Shown here piece after piece: positions 1 through 8,959 of a stretch of DNA of 35,952 bases (within the stretch, counting starts at the first letter, position 1; each line of letters opens with the position of its first letter). Both the position numbers and the translations under genes were made by a program. The DNA comes from Staphylococcus caprae. Lineage in GTDB: Bacteria > Bacillota > Bacilli > Staphylococcales > Staphylococcaceae. Location: assembly GCF_002902725.1 (NCBI RefSeq), contig NZ_PPRT01000040.1, forward strand, positions 1 to 35,952, written 5' to 3'. Under the pieces are notes generated by a model. The model had not been told where the DNA came from and did not search any database. It saw only the letters and a list, made by a program, of their open reading frames with translations.

Positions 1-39
1 TGCCTTTACAATGATTGTTTTTTAGAAAGGAGATTACTC

Positions 40-1692
40 ATGAAACAAGAATGGATAAAACGATTGGATGAAAGTTTGATTCGACCGTTTTATGAGCAAC
101 AAAATGATATAGAGATAGAAGAAGGATTAACAACTCAATTGTCTTTTGGGACTGCAGGTATTAGAGGTATATTCGGTATAGGTCCTGGAAGAATGAATGC
201 TTTCACGGTAAGAAAAGTAGCTTTAGGTATAGCTCAATTTTTTAAATCGAGGAATAAAGAAGCGAGTATTGTTGTTTTCTATGATTCTAGATTACTTTCT
301 GATTCATTTTCAAAAGAGATTTCAACTACACTTGCACAAAATAATGTAAAAGTTATCACATCCGATATTTATAAATCCACGCCGGAACTTTCGTATGCAG
401 TAAGATATTATGGTGCAGATGGCGGTATTATGATTACTGCGAGTCATAATCCTAAAAATTATAATGGCATTAAGGTTTATAACGAATATGGAGGACAACT
501 GCTACCAAAAGATTCTGAAATATTAAGTAATTATATTGAAGAAGTTGAAAATCCACTGGATGTTGTAGGTGGGGAGTTCGAAGCACTAGTTAACGCTAAC
601 AAAATTGTTTATGCCAAAGACGATGTTAGAAATAGTTATAAAAATAAAGTCATCCAAGCGACAGGAAAAATTGAAAAGACAAATGCCAAAACAATATTAA
701 CAAGTCTTCATGGAACAAGCTTACCTATCGTTTCTGAAATATTGGATGAGTTGAAATATGATAATTATATTATCGAAAAGGAACAATCAAAGCCAGATGG
801 GACATTTCCAACTGTTGATAGTCCTAATCCTGAAGATGAGTCTGCTTTTAATGCTAGTAAGATGCTCGCAGAAGAAAATGACGCACAATTGATTATAGCT
901 ACAGATCCTGATGCGGATAGACTAGGTGTAGTAGAACGTTTAGATAATGGAGAATGTAGATTTATTAGTGGTAATGAACTAGGACTTATTTTGATGAAAT
1001 TACGATATCAAGATTTAATTGACGCTTCATATGAAAACTTATATATCGTTAAGTCGATTGTGACAAGTGAATTGAGTGATAAACTTGCTGAAGCACTTAA
1101 CGTTAAAGTTTATAACGTGCTTACAGGATTTAAATATATATCGGAAATTTTAAATTCAAAAGATAACAGTGCTGAGAAGTTGTTACTTGCTTTTGAAGAA
1201 AGTAATGGGTATATGGTTGAGCCATTTGTTAGAGACAAAGATGCGATTCAAATTGTACCGTTGATTATTAAGTACAAGAATTTACTTTATGAGAACAATA
1301 TTACTTTAACAGATACGCTGAATGACATATATCGTGCAATTGGTCATTATAGAAATGTTAATTTAAGTCCAGTTTTTGAAGGAAGAGAAGGGCAGCTCAA
1401 AATAAAAGAGATTATTGATTCCTTTAGAAATGAATCTATACACCAAATATGTGGGTTGGATGTTAAAGCAATAGAAGATTATCAGTTAGGTACCATTGAA
1501 TATATGGATAGTGGCGAAAAAGAGCCAACATATTTACCTAATTCGAACTTAATACGTCTAATATTTGATGAAGGATTTATAGCGATTAGGCCATCTGGAA
1601 CTGAACCTAAAATAAAAATATATTTTTCACTTAATGTAGAAGATATTGAAAGTGTAATTAAAGATTTTCAAAAAACTTATATTGAATATTAA
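40..1692 (+). CDS. phospho-sugar mutase (phosphoglucomutase/phosphomannomutase family)
   Basis: Alpha-D-phosphohexomutase, 550 aa, cytoplasmic; it should interconvert hexose 1- and 6-phosphates. All four family motifs are visible: the phosphoserine loop TASHNPK with Ser135, the metal loop DPDADR at 289-294, the sugar-selectivity loop EESNG at 386-390, and the phosphate-binding RPSGTEP at 517-523. Length fits the staphylococcal PgcA type of phosphoglucomutase, which makes glucose-1-phosphate for UDP-glucose and teichoic-acid glycolipid. The ATG is preceded by AGAAAGGAG at 24-32. fmtA starts 31 nt downstream on the same strand, so the two may be co-transcribed. Whether this is the main PgcA or a paralogue, and its sugar preference, cannot be read from the sequence. 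Confidence 0.9.
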   Translation: MKQEWIKRLDESLIRPFYEQQNDIEIEEGLTTQLSFGTAGIRGIFGIGPGRMNAFTVRKVALGIAQFFKSRNKEASIVVFYDSRLLSDSFSKEISTTLAQNNVKVITSDIYKSTPELSYAVRYYGADGGIMITASHNPKNYNGIKVYNEYGGQLLPKDSEILSNYIEEVENPLDVVGGEFEALVNANKIVYAKDDVRNSYKNKVIQATGKIEKTNAKTILTSLHGTSLPIVSEILDELKYDNYIIEKEQSKPDGTFPTVDSPNPEDESAFNASKMLAEENDAQLIIATDPDADRLGVVERLDNGECRFISGNELGLILMKLRYQDLIDASYENLYIVKSIVTSELSDKLAEALNVKVYNVLTGFKYISEILNSKDNSAEKLLLAFEESNGYMVEPFVRDKDAIQIVPLIIKYKNLLYENNITLTDTLNDIYRAIGHYRNVNLSPVFEGREGQLKIKEIIDSFRNESIHQICGLDVKAIEDYQLGTIEYMDSGEKEPTYLPNSNLIRLIFDEGFIAIRPSGTEPKIKIYFSLNVEDIESVIKDFQKTYIEY

Positions 1693-1723
1693 AGACTTGA
1701 ATGTGTGAGGCCAACAAAAGAAG

Positions 1724-2926
1724 ATGAAACTTAATAAATTTAAAATAATATTTTTTATTGTCGTATTAGTTGTATTAATCGTATTAGTGGGATTAATAGG
1801 ATTTAGATGGAGTAAGCATCAACATATCGAAAATCAAGTTTTAAAAAACGAAAATGATAATACCCACTATATTGAAAAAAGAGATAAAACAGTTAAAGCT
1901 CCTAAGAAGTTAAAAACAGTTCTTGATAAAAAAGAACCAATGTATGAACAAATTAATAAATATTTAAAATCAACAAATTTTAACGGGACAGTCGCAGTTT
2001 TTGATAATGGTAAAATAAAAATGAATAAAGGCTATGGCTATCAAGATATAGAAAAAGGGAAGAAAAACACTGCTAATACAATGTATTTAATAGGTTCTTC
2101 TCAAAAATTTACTACTGGATTAATGTTAAAGCAATTAGAATTAGAACATAAGGTTAATTTACATGATCCTGTAACCAAGTATTTACCATGGTTTAAAACA
2201 GATAAAGAAATTACAATTAAAGATTTAATGTTACATAAAAGTGGATTATATAAATATGAAGCTTCTACTAATATTAAAAATTTAGACCAAGCAGTATTAT
2301 CAATTCAAAAACGTGGCATAGATGATTCTATTTATCATAAACATAGTTACAACGATGCAAACTATTTAGTATTAGCTAAAGTCATCGAAAAAGTAACTGG
2401 AAAACCATACGTTAAAAACTATTATCAACGCCTAGGAAATAAATACCATTTAAAACATACTTCATTTTATGATGAAAAACCTTTACAAAGTGAGATGGCA
2501 AAAGGATATAAATTCAAAAATAATAGCTTCTCATTCTTACGTCCAAATGTATTAGATCAATATTATGGAGCAGGGAACTTATACATGGCACCATATGATA
2601 TGGGTAAATTGATTTATGCGCTACAACAAGATCAATTATTTAATTCTAAAGTAACAAAACCGATGCTTCATGAGTTAGGAACAGAAGAGTATCCAGAAGA
2701 ATATCGGTATGGTTTCTATGTGACACCATATTTAAATAGAATAAATGGCGTATTCTTCGGACAAATATTTACAGTTTATTTTAACGATCGATACATCGTC
2801 ATTTTAGGTACTAACGTTAAAAATACCAATGGTTTCGTTCCAAATGAAGATAAAATGAAACACATTTTCTATAATATACTCAATCAAAAGAAACCATATA
2901 ATACACCAGGCGTAAAAGTTCAATAA
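1724..2926 (+). CDS. fmtA: FmtA-type serine hydrolase (teichoic acid D-alanyl esterase / PBP-like)
   Basis: 400-aa protein of the beta-lactamase/penicillin-recognising fold. An uncleaved N-terminal membrane anchor (about residues 7-27) is followed by a basic linker and the catalytic domain facing the outside. The nucleophile motif SxxK is Ser125-Ser-Gln-Lys128 and the second motif is Tyr209-Asn-Asp211. These match S. aureus FmtA Ser127/Lys130/Asp213 with a constant offset of two. In S. aureus FmtA acts on teichoic acid D-alanine esters and affects methicillin susceptibility and autolysis. The position next to qoxD (across one extra gene) also matches the S. aureus order. The start has no strong Shine-Dalgarno (AAAAGAAG directly before ATG, or GTGAGG 13 nt upstream), so translation may be weak or regulated. 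A perfect-stem terminator follows. Confidence 0.85.
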   Translation: MKLNKFKIIFFIVVLVVLIVLVGLIGFRWSKHQHIENQVLKNENDNTHYIEKRDKTVKAPKKLKTVLDKKEPMYEQINKYLKSTNFNGTVAVFDNGKIKMNKGYGYQDIEKGKKNTANTMYLIGSSQKFTTGLMLKQLELEHKVNLHDPVTKYLPWFKTDKEITIKDLMLHKSGLYKYEASTNIKNLDQAVLSIQKRGIDDSIYHKHSYNDANYLVLAKVIEKVTGKPYVKNYYQRLGNKYHLKHTSFYDEKPLQSEMAKGYKFKNNSFSFLRPNVLDQYYGAGNLYMAPYDMGKLIYALQQDQLFNSKVTKPMLHELGTEEYPEEYRYGFYVTPYLNRINGVFFGQIFTVYFNDRYIVILGTNVKNTNGFVPNEDKMKHIFYNILNQKKPYNTPGVKVQ

Positions 2927-2957
2927 AAAAGACAGATAAGCCATTAATCTATTATAA

Positions 2958-2996
2958 AGTGCACCCAAAATTTCATTTTTTGGGTGTGCTTTTTTT
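2958..2996 (+). terminator. rho-independent terminator after fmtA, nested in a larger inverted repeat
   Basis: A 13-bp stem (2958-2970 with 2978-2990, two G-U pairs) has a 7-nt loop and a run of seven T. It lies inside a second, perfect 12-nt inverted repeat, AGCCATTAATCT at 2939-2950 and its complement at 2999-3010. It separates fmtA from the convergent nucleoside hydrolase gene. Confidence 0.85.
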
Positions 2997-3024
2997 CAAG
3001 ATTAATGGCTATTTGTTTATTAAT

Positions 3025-3936
3025 TTATTTACAATAATTGAGTGCTTCTAAGAAAACCTCTTCATACATGTTATTTATAGGAGATAATACGACTGTACAA
3101 TTCGGATATTGTGATTTGAAATCTACTACAGTTGCTCCTTTAGTATAACGACCATCTAACTCAATTTGTACATCTGCTTCAATCACATTAAATGCTTGTG
3201 GACTTAGTAAATAGAGGATAGTGAATACATCATAAATTTTAACACCATATTCAAAATCTTCGCTTCTATAATGTTGAAATATATCATGAAGCATTAATCC
3301 AGTTTCATTTGTGTTTTTGAATTTTTTCACAAAGTCATGTGTAAACATAGCTTCTCTCGCTAAATCAAGACCAATCATTGTTATAGGTAATCCAGAATTG
3401 AATACAACTTGAGCGGCTTCAGGATCGCAATAAATATTGAACTCAGCTAGTGGTGTGACATTACCTCGACCGGTACTTCCTCCCATAAGAACAATTTCTT
3501 TAATATGTTTTGTTACCTCTGGATAAGTTGAAAGGAGTATGGCTATATTCGTTAATGGACCTATGGCTATGATAGTAACAGGCTCTTCGGAATTTAATAA
3601 TGTCGTTTTCATAGCCTCCACAGCATGAGTAGATGCTAAATCCTTTTCAGAAATAGGTGGGAATTCGTAGCCATCCATACCCGATTCACCATGAACAGGA
3701 ATCGCATCGACAATTTCATTTAATAATGGTCTCGAAGCACCTCTGTGGACAGGGACATCGCTATTAAAGAATCGTTTCAATTTCAAAGCATTGGCGGTTG
3801 TCTTTTCAATTCCAACATTTCCATTAACTGTAGTAATCATCTTCAAATCAAATTCGGGATGACATAGGGCAAGACTTATCGCTGCAGCATCATCTATACC
3901 TGGATCTGTATCAATAATAATTGGTGTAACCATCAT
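3025..3936 (-). CDS. ribonucleoside hydrolase (inosine/uridine-preferring family)
   Basis: 303-aa N-ribohydrolase splitting nucleosides to base plus ribose (salvage/catabolism), cytoplasmic. The N-terminal calcium motif DTDPGIDD is at residues 9-16, and the family stretch MGGSTGRGN...EFNIYCDPEAA is clear. The C-terminal metal Asp is at 236, but the residue before it is Tyr rather than the His usual in purine-specific IU-nucleoside hydrolases, so substrate choice is open. I placed the start at the first of two ATGs (3936), 7 nt after AAGGAG. The open frame runs 56 codons further upstream, through the qox terminator, and that part looks non-coding. The gene lies downstream of the qox terminator in the same direction, so it needs its own promoter or read-through. 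I do not recall it at this place in S. aureus. Confidence 0.85.
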   Translation of the reverse strand: MMVTPIIIDTDPGIDDAAAISLALCHPEFDLKMITTVNGNVGIEKTTANALKLKRFFNSDVPVHRGASRPLLNEIVDAIPVHGESGMDGYEFPPISEKDLASTHAVEAMKTTLLNSEEPVTIIAIGPLTNIAILLSTYPEVTKHIKEIVLMGGSTGRGNVTPLAEFNIYCDPEAAQVVFNSGLPITMIGLDLAREAMFTHDFVKKFKNTNETGLMLHDIFQHYRSEDFEYGVKIYDVFTILYLLSPQAFNVIEADVQIELDGRYTKGATVVDFKSQYPNCTVVLSPINNMYEEVFLEALNYCK

Positions 3937-4003
3937 TTCTCTTCTCCTTCTTGAAAATAAATTCCCATTAAGCGTAACACTATAGCAATGTAATTTCGAC
4001 AAT

Positions 4004-4042
4004 AAAAAAAGCAAGCTAACATATAAAATGCTAGCTTGCTTG
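4004..4042 (-). terminator. rho-independent terminator of the qox operon
   Basis: On the minus strand AGCAAGCTAGCAT pairs with ATGTTAGCTTGCT (one G-U), followed by seven T. It lies 40 nt after the qoxD stop. Confidence 0.9.
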
Positions 4043-4081
4043 TGATTAACAAAACCATGAGCTTGATAATCTGACTCATTT

Positions 4082-4372
4082 TTATAAGTGGTGAGAGTGA
4101 CCACCTTGCATTACCCAGTATGTTCCGATAACGATAGCTAGAGTAATGATAATTGCGAAGATAACTTTGAATGATTGAAGACGTCCGTCTCTACCTTCAG
4201 TTAAGTGCATGAACATTAATAATTGAACTGCAGCTTGGATAAATGCGAAACCGAAGATAATTGTTACCTTAGCATGGAAAGTCATTGATGTGTATAGTGT
4301 TACGAAAACTGCTAAAAGCGTTAATACGATAGAAGCAATAAATCCGACTGTATGTTTTACGATTGTATTCAT
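4082..4372 (-). CDS. qoxD: cytochrome aa3 quinol oxidase subunit IV
   Basis: 96-aa membrane protein with three predicted transmembrane helices (about residues 9-30, 35-57 and 68-90) and a His-rich C-terminus (GGHSHHL). This is the size and topology of QoxD, the small assembly/stability subunit of the menaquinol-oxidising aa3 oxidase. Its ATG overlaps the qoxC stop as ATGA (4369-4372), so it is probably translationally coupled. It is the last gene of qoxABCD and is followed by a strong terminator. Confidence 0.92.
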   Translation of the reverse strand: MNTIVKHTVGFIASIVLTLLAVFVTLYTSMTFHAKVTIIFGFAFIQAAVQLLMFMHLTEGRDGRLQSFKVIFAIIITLAIVIGTYWVMQGGHSHHL

Positions 4373-4974
4373 CCGCTATACACCATCCCTATCATATATA
4401 CGGCAGTGAAGATGAAGATCCAAACAACATCTAAGAAGTGCCAGTATAAACTTACTATAAATAACTTAGGAGCATTGTAAGAATCTAAACCGCGTGTGCC
4501 GATTTGGATTAATAAGCAAATGATCCAAACAATACCTACAGATACGTGACATCCGTGCGTACCTAATAGGATGAAGAAACTAGACCAGAAGGAACCGATA
4601 GTTGGGTTAACTCCTTCTTGTGCATAGTGTGCGAATTCGTAAATTTCAAAACCTACGAATACAAGCCCTAATAGTACAGTGATGATCATCCAAATCATCA
4701 TTAAGTTTTGTTTCTCTTTACGCATGTAGTAAATTGCAATACCACAAGTGTAAGAACTTAATAATAATGAAAATGTCATTATTAGTACAAGAGGCAATTC
4801 AAATAACTCAGTAGTCATTTTGTGTGCGTAATCGCCACCGTGTTGCAAAGTTAATAACGTTGCGAATAGGGTACCGAATAACGCGAATTCAGCTGTAAGG
4901 AATATCCAGAAGCCAAGTTTATTTAATTCGCCTTCATGACTACGTGAATCGATTGTTTTTGTATCATGACTCAT
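4369..4974 (-). CDS. qoxC: cytochrome aa3 quinol oxidase subunit III
   Basis: 201 aa, five predicted transmembrane helices (about 22-44, 61-83, 93-115, 130-155, 178-200). This is the short five-helix subunit III typical of quinol oxidases. Family residues such as the Glu in [14 protein letters not shown] and the [10 protein letters not shown] segment are present. The ATG at 4974 is preceded by GGGAGG with 9-nt spacing and lies inside the last codons of qoxB (11-nt overlap). It forms part of the proton-pumping terminal oxidase in the cytoplasmic membrane. Confidence 0.94.
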   Translation of the reverse strand: MSHDTKTIDSRSHEGELNKLGFWIFLTAEFALFGTLFATLLTLQHGGDYAHKMTTELFELPLVLIMTFSLLLSSYTCGIAIYYMRKEKQNLMMIWMIITVLLGLVFVGFEIYEFAHYAQEGVNPTIGSFWSSFFILLGTHGCHVSVGIVWIICLLIQIGTRGLDSYNAPKLFIVSLYWHFLDVVWIFIFTAVYMIGMVYSG

Positions 4975-6952
4975 GACTTACAGCCTCCCTTTCTTTAATA
5001 CGAGCTTCTCTTAAGCGTTTTTCAGTTTCAGCAACTTCAGAAGCAGGGATATGGTAACCATGATCAATTTGGAAACTTCTCCAAATCATAGTAATGAAAA
5101 TACCTGCTAAGCAAATAATTGCAGGAACTAAAGTTTCAAAGATTAAGAAGAAACCGCCGATTGTAAAGAAGATACCCATCCAGAAACCTACTGGAGTATC
5201 GTTTGGCATATGAATATCTTTGTAATTATGGTTGTCTAAGTAATGACGACCATGTTCTTTCATATCAACAAATGTATCGTAGTCATTCCAGTCTGGAGTG
5301 ATTGCAAAGTTGTATTTAGGTGGAATAGCTGATGCTGTTGTCCACTCTAAAGTACGACCAAGTCCATCCCAGTTATCACCAGTAGCTTCACGTGGTGCTT
5401 TGATGTGACTGTAAACGATACTTGCTACTAAGAATAGGAAGCCGATTCCCATTAGTAATGCACCGATAGTTGAGATGAAGTTTAATAACCACCAACCATC
5501 AGAAGGCATGTAAGTGTATAAACGACGTGGCATACCATCTAATCCTAGGATGAATTGTGGTAAGAAACAAACGTTGAATCCAATCATGAATAACCAGAAG
5601 CACCATTTGTTTAACGTTTCGTTTAATTTGTAACCCATCATTTTTGGATACCAGAAGATTAAACCAGCTAAGCAGGCAAATACTACACCAGTAACCAATG
5701 TATAGTGGAAGTGGGCTACTAAGAAATAAGTATTGTGATATTGATAGTCCGCAGATGCCATCGCTAACATTACACCAGTAACCCCACCTAATAGGAAGTT
5801 AGGGATGAATGCCAATGAGAATAGCATAGGTGACTCAAATGTGATTCTACCTTTATATAGTGTTAATAACCAGTTGAATAGTTTAACACCGGTAGGAACA
5901 CCGATTAACATTGTTGAAATTGAGAAGAATGAGTTGATTAACGCACCATTACCCATTGTGAAGAAATGGTGAACCCAAACTAAGAAACTTAAGAACGCAA
6001 TACCTGCAGTCGCCCAAACCATGCTTTGGTGACCGAATAGGCGTTTACGTGCGAAAGTTGGAATAATTTCAGAGTAAATACCAAATGCAGGCAAGATAAC
6101 GATATATACCTCAGGGTGCCCCCAAACCCAGAAGAAGTTTGCCCATAACATTGGCATACCGCCATCTGCTACTGTAAAGAAGTGTGTACCAAATATTCTA
6201 TCTGTTGTCATTAAAGCTAACGCTACTGTTAAAACAGGGAAAGCTAAAATAACAATTAAAGTAGTAATAAATGTTGTTACAGTAAACATTGGCATTTGCA
6301 TAAACTTCATTGTAGGAGTTTTACATCTAAGTATTGTTACAAAGAAGTTAATACCGGTCATCAATGTACCTAAACCGGAAATCTGTATTGCAACTAAATA
6401 ATAGTTGACACCTGGTCCAGGACTAAATTCACCAGCAAGTGGTGCGTAGTTAGTCCAACCTGCAGCTGGAGATCCACCTACGATAAATGAAAGGTTGAAT
6501 AAAATCATACCAGCGAAGAATAGCCAGAAACTAACGTTGTTCATTACAGGGAAGGCAACATCACGTGCACCAATTTGTAATGGAACTACGATATTCCATA
6601 AACCAAAGATGAAAGGCATCGCCATGAAGATAATCATGATTACACCGTGCGTACTGAAAATTTCATCATAGTGGTTTGCTTCCAAGAACTTATTATCTGG
6701 AATAGTTAATTGAGTACGAATTAATAACGCGTCAATACCACCACGAACGAACATTAATACGGCACAGATTAAATACATTACACCGATTTTTTTATGGTCT
6801 ACGGATGTGAACCATTCTCTATATAGATATTTCCATAATTTAAAATACGTAATTACTGCGATAAGTCCGATAACTAAGAACGGGGCACCAATTTGTGCCA
6901 TGATAATCATCCAGTTACCTTTAACGAGTAATTCATCCCATGGAAAATTCAT
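4964..6952 (-). CDS. qoxB: cytochrome aa3 quinol oxidase subunit I (catalytic, haem-copper)
   Basis: 662-aa haem-copper oxidase subunit I that reduces O2 to water and pumps protons. All metal ligands are present: His102 and His416 for the low-spin haem; His279, His328 and His329 for CuB; His414 for the high-spin haem. The WGHPEVY motif at 277-283 supplies Tyr283, the His-crosslinked tyrosine. Lys357 in PTGVK marks the K proton channel. About 14-15 hydrophobic helices are seen. The RBS GGAGGTGG lies within the codons for the Gly/His-rich tail of QoxA, and the start shares one base with the qoxA stop (TAATG). Confidence 0.97.
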   Translation of the reverse strand: MNFPWDELLVKGNWMIIMAQIGAPFLVIGLIAVITYFKLWKYLYREWFTSVDHKKIGVMYLICAVLMFVRGGIDALLIRTQLTIPDNKFLEANHYDEIFSTHGVIMIIFMAMPFIFGLWNIVVPLQIGARDVAFPVMNNVSFWLFFAGMILFNLSFIVGGSPAAGWTNYAPLAGEFSPGPGVNYYLVAIQISGLGTLMTGINFFVTILRCKTPTMKFMQMPMFTVTTFITTLIVILAFPVLTVALALMTTDRIFGTHFFTVADGGMPMLWANFFWVWGHPEVYIVILPAFGIYSEIIPTFARKRLFGHQSMVWATAGIAFLSFLVWVHHFFTMGNGALINSFFSISTMLIGVPTGVKLFNWLLTLYKGRITFESPMLFSLAFIPNFLLGGVTGVMLAMASADYQYHNTYFLVAHFHYTLVTGVVFACLAGLIFWYPKMMGYKLNETLNKWCFWLFMIGFNVCFLPQFILGLDGMPRRLYTYMPSDGWWLLNFISTIGALLMGIGFLFLVASIVYSHIKAPREATGDNWDGLGRTLEWTTASAIPPKYNFAITPDWNDYDTFVDMKEHGRHYLDNHNYKDIHMPNDTPVGFWMGIFFTIGGFFLIFETLVPAIICLAGIFITMIWRSFQIDHGYHIPASEVAETEKRLREARIKEREAVSHES

Positions 6953-8076
6953 TAATGTCCACCTCCATGATCATCATGTTCTTTTTTTTGAAGTTTAGAC
7001 GCATTTTCGTCTTTTGCTCCTTTAGAAATTTTTTCCATTTCTTTAGAGTTATGGTCCTCTTCTTTTTTGAACTCATTGTCATATTTTTCATTGTTGCCGA
7101 GAATTATTGGTTTCATACCATGACGTTCATAGTTTGCGTTTGTAACTTTAACCTTACGGGCAGGTTTAATTGGTTTGTCCTTAACATCTTTATAAAGATC
7201 TTCTTCTGATGTGAAGTTAGGATCTTTCTGAACGAAGTTATATCGTTTATATGCGTAAAAGATATATTCAGGATCAGCCGCTGGGTCAACAAACGCCATA
7301 TGAGTACCATTAAATGTTAATTCTTTGTTAGGTGTACTTGGTAAGATTTGTTTGTCAAAAGTATCTTGACTTAATGTTTTCTTACCTTTAGCTTCTTTAA
7401 CCCATTTATCGAAATCACTTTGGCTTACAGAGTGAACTTTAAATGTTTGACGTGCAAATCCGTCACCATTGAAGTTAGAGTTACGACCTCTGAAGGTACC
7501 TAATTGATCGGCTGTTAAAGTCCAATTCATTGTCATACCAGTCATAGCATATTTCTGACCACCTAATTGTGGAATCCAGAAACTTGTCATTGTATCCATC
7601 GCTTGAAGCTTGAATACGACTGGACGATCTTTAGGAATTGTTAATGTATTAACAGTTTCGATGTGTTGATCTGGGTAGGCAAAGAACCATTTGTAACCAG
7701 CGCTTACTGCGTAAACCACAAGTGGGTCCTTGTCTTTTTGAGGTGGTTTCTCGTAATCGTATAATGTTTTAACTGTTGGGACAGCTAATGCAATAACGAT
7801 TAAGATAGGTACCACAAACCAAATTGTTTCAATTAAAGAATTGTGGTGCATCTTGCCTGATTCTGCATTTTTATTATAGCTATACTTATAAATAAAGAAT
7901 GCAAACATGGCAAGCACAACGACAACAATAACAAGCATGAAGATGATTGAGTAGATGATCAAGAACTTCTGACTACTTGCTACTGGCCCTTTTGCATTAA
8001 AAACTTCTATATTTGAGCAGCCACTAAGTAAAATTAGTGTGCCAAATAATAGAAGCAAAGACTTAAATTTTGACAC
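6952..8076 (-). CDS. qoxA: cytochrome aa3 quinol oxidase subunit II (lipoprotein)
   Basis: 374-aa subunit II. An N-terminal lipoprotein signal ends in the lipobox LSGC with Cys20 as the lipidation site. Two transmembrane helices (about 38-63 and 84-104) and an extracellular cupredoxin-like domain follow. The Cys/His cluster that would bind CuA in cytochrome c oxidases is absent, as expected for a quinol oxidase. The C-terminal ~60 residues are very rich in Lys/Glu/Asp and end in HDDHGGGH. The start is GTG (8074-8076), with a perfect GGAGGT 8 nt upstream. It is the first gene of the operon; a sigma-A promoter is predicted at 8154-8182. Confidence 0.95.
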   Translation of the reverse strand: MSKFKSLLLLFGTLILLSGCSNIEVFNAKGPVASSQKFLIIYSIIFMLVIVVVVLAMFAFFIYKYSYNKNAESGKMHHNSLIETIWFVVPILIVIALAVPTVKTLYDYEKPPQKDKDPLVVYAVSAGYKWFFAYPDQHIETVNTLTIPKDRPVVFKLQAMDTMTSFWIPQLGGQKYAMTGMTMNWTLTADQLGTFRGRNSNFNGDGFARQTFKVHSVSQSDFDKWVKEAKGKKTLSQDTFDKQILPSTPNKELTFNGTHMAFVDPAADPEYIFYAYKRYNFVQKDPNFTSEEDLYKDVKDKPIKPARKVKVTNANYERHGMKPIILGNNEKYDNEFKKEEDHNSKEMEKISKGAKDENASKLQKKEHDDHGGGH

Positions 8077-8153
8077 TTTTTTTGACCTCCTAATACTACA
8101 AATGTAGGGCTTACCATTAATTTTAGTTTATTACACAATATTTACAAGTACCT

Positions 8154-8182
8154 GTATTAAAAAAAATATTGTTATATGTAAA
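8154..8182 (-). promoter_or_regulatory. predicted sigma-A promoter of qoxABCD
   Basis: Minus strand TTTACA (8177-8182), 17-bp spacer, TAATAC (8154-8159). The leader to the GTG start would be about 70 nt. The ~160 bp further upstream are AT-rich and hold one cre-like dyad (8294-8310); otherwise I see no gene in 8077-8336. Confidence 0.5.
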
Positions 8183-8293
8183 GAATATGCATTGATATAA
8201 GGTATGACGGGGATTGTAAGATTTGTTAAAATTATGTGTACATTTTGTGAAAATCGACAAATTTAACAAAATTACATGTAATGCAATATAAAA

Positions 8294-8310
8294 TTGAGAA
8301 ACGTTATCAA
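8294..8310. promoter_or_regulatory. cre-like dyad between qoxA and the secreted-protein gene
   Basis: TTGAGAAACGTTATCAA is an imperfect palindrome resembling a CcpA (cre) site, although the 5' half departs from the consensus. It lies about 110 bp upstream of the qox promoter. Confidence 0.25.
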
Positions 8311-8336
8311 TTAGAGGGTTTGAGAGGGTTTATAAA

Positions 8337-8366
8337 CAAAAAAAGTTGAGAAAATTTCTCAACTTT
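8337..8366 (-). terminator. rho-independent terminator of the small secreted-protein gene
   Basis: AAAGTTGAGA and its exact complement (8342-8351 / 8357-8366) flank a short A/T loop and are followed on the minus strand by an uninterrupted T run. It sits 11 nt after the stop codon at 8378. Confidence 0.85.
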
Positions 8367-8377
8367 GTAAAAAATAT

Positions 8378-8695
8378 TTATTTTACTTCAATATATCTTG
8401 TGGAAGTTTGTTCGGCTCCGTCAGAATCAGTCACTTTATATTTAACTTCATATTTACCTACTTTTGATGTATCTACTAGACCGTCGACTTTAATTTTATG
8501 TGTTAAGTCTCCATCTTCTTTATCATAAGCACTTACACCATTTAATAAATTGTAGTCTTCACCTTTTTCAATAACAATGTCGTTAACGCCTCGTAATTGA
8601 GGTTCGGTATTTGAAGTAGCTTGGGCATTTAAATTAGGTGTCACTAGGGTAGCTGAAACGCCAAGTGCCGATAATGACTGAATTAATTTGTTCAT
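8378..8695 (-). CDS. small secreted protein with an Ig-like (DUF5011-type) domain
   Basis: 105 aa. A Sec signal peptide (MNKLIQ then a hydrophobic stretch) probably ends near Ala-Gln-Ala at about residue 26. The mature part (about 33-105) has the beta-sandwich signature of DUF5011/HYR-like surface repeats: an 'IEKGEDYNLLNGVSAYDKEDGDLT' type motif shortened here to key residues Gly-Val-x-Ala-x-Asp-x-x-Asp-Gly-Asp (53-63), then VGKYEVKYKVTDSDG (80-94). There is no LPXTG or other anchor, so it is probably released or loosely bound. An equivalent small ORF lies between qoxA and folD in S. aureus. The RBS GGAGGT is 7 nt before ATG. Molecular function is unknown. Confidence 0.8.
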   Translation of the reverse strand: MNKLIQSLSALGVSATLVTPNLNAQATSNTEPQLRGVNDIVIEKGEDYNLLNGVSAYDKEDGDLTHKIKVDGLVDTSKVGKYEVKYKVTDSDGAEQTSTRYIEVK

Positions 8696-8852
8696 AACGT
8701 AACCTCCGTCTGATAGTCATTTATGATTTAAGTCTAATATACTTTATATTCGATATTTATACATCATACTATGGTCTTAATATAACCTAGTATTAATCTA
8801 AATTAAATATATTTTTGGTAAATTTCGTTTAAGTTTATGTAAATTGAAAGTT

Positions 8853-8870
8853 TTGTGAAATATTTAGCAT
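8853..8870 (+). promoter_or_regulatory. candidate Rex-type operator upstream of hmp
   Basis: TTGTGAAATATTTAGCAT matches 15 of 18 positions of the staphylococcal Rex consensus TTGTGAAWWWWTTCACAA, with the first 13 exact. An 11-bp direct repeat ATTTCGTTTAA flanks it (8822-8832 and 8869-8879). A weak promoter TTTAAT-17-TAAACT (8875-8903) would start just downstream. Confidence 0.35.
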
Positions 8871-8922
8871 TTCGTTTAATTTTTAAATAAATAGGAATAA
8901 ACTGTAATTGCGTCAAATTAAT

Positions 8923-8940
8923 AGGCCTTTAAAAAGACCT
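8923..8940 (+). repeat. short inverted repeat in the hmp leader
   Basis: AGGCCTTT and AAAGACCT (one mismatch or G-U) are separated by 2 nt, just before the RBS of hmp. This could be a protein-binding dyad or a small leader hairpin. Confidence 0.3.
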
Positions 8941-8959
8941 TAATGTGGGAGTGGAAATA

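Noticed and set aside
3937..4104. 56-residue N-terminal extension of the nucleoside hydrolase
   Set aside because: Runs through the qox terminator; a good RBS precedes ATG 3936 and the family motif starts there.
8225..8262. Rex site near the qox promoter (TTTTGTGAAAATCGACAAA)
   Set aside because: The second half-site does not fit the spacing or bases of the consensus.
8346..8528. Plus-strand frame over the secreted-protein gene
   Set aside because: Antisense shadow of a gene with signal peptide, RBS and terminator on the other strand.
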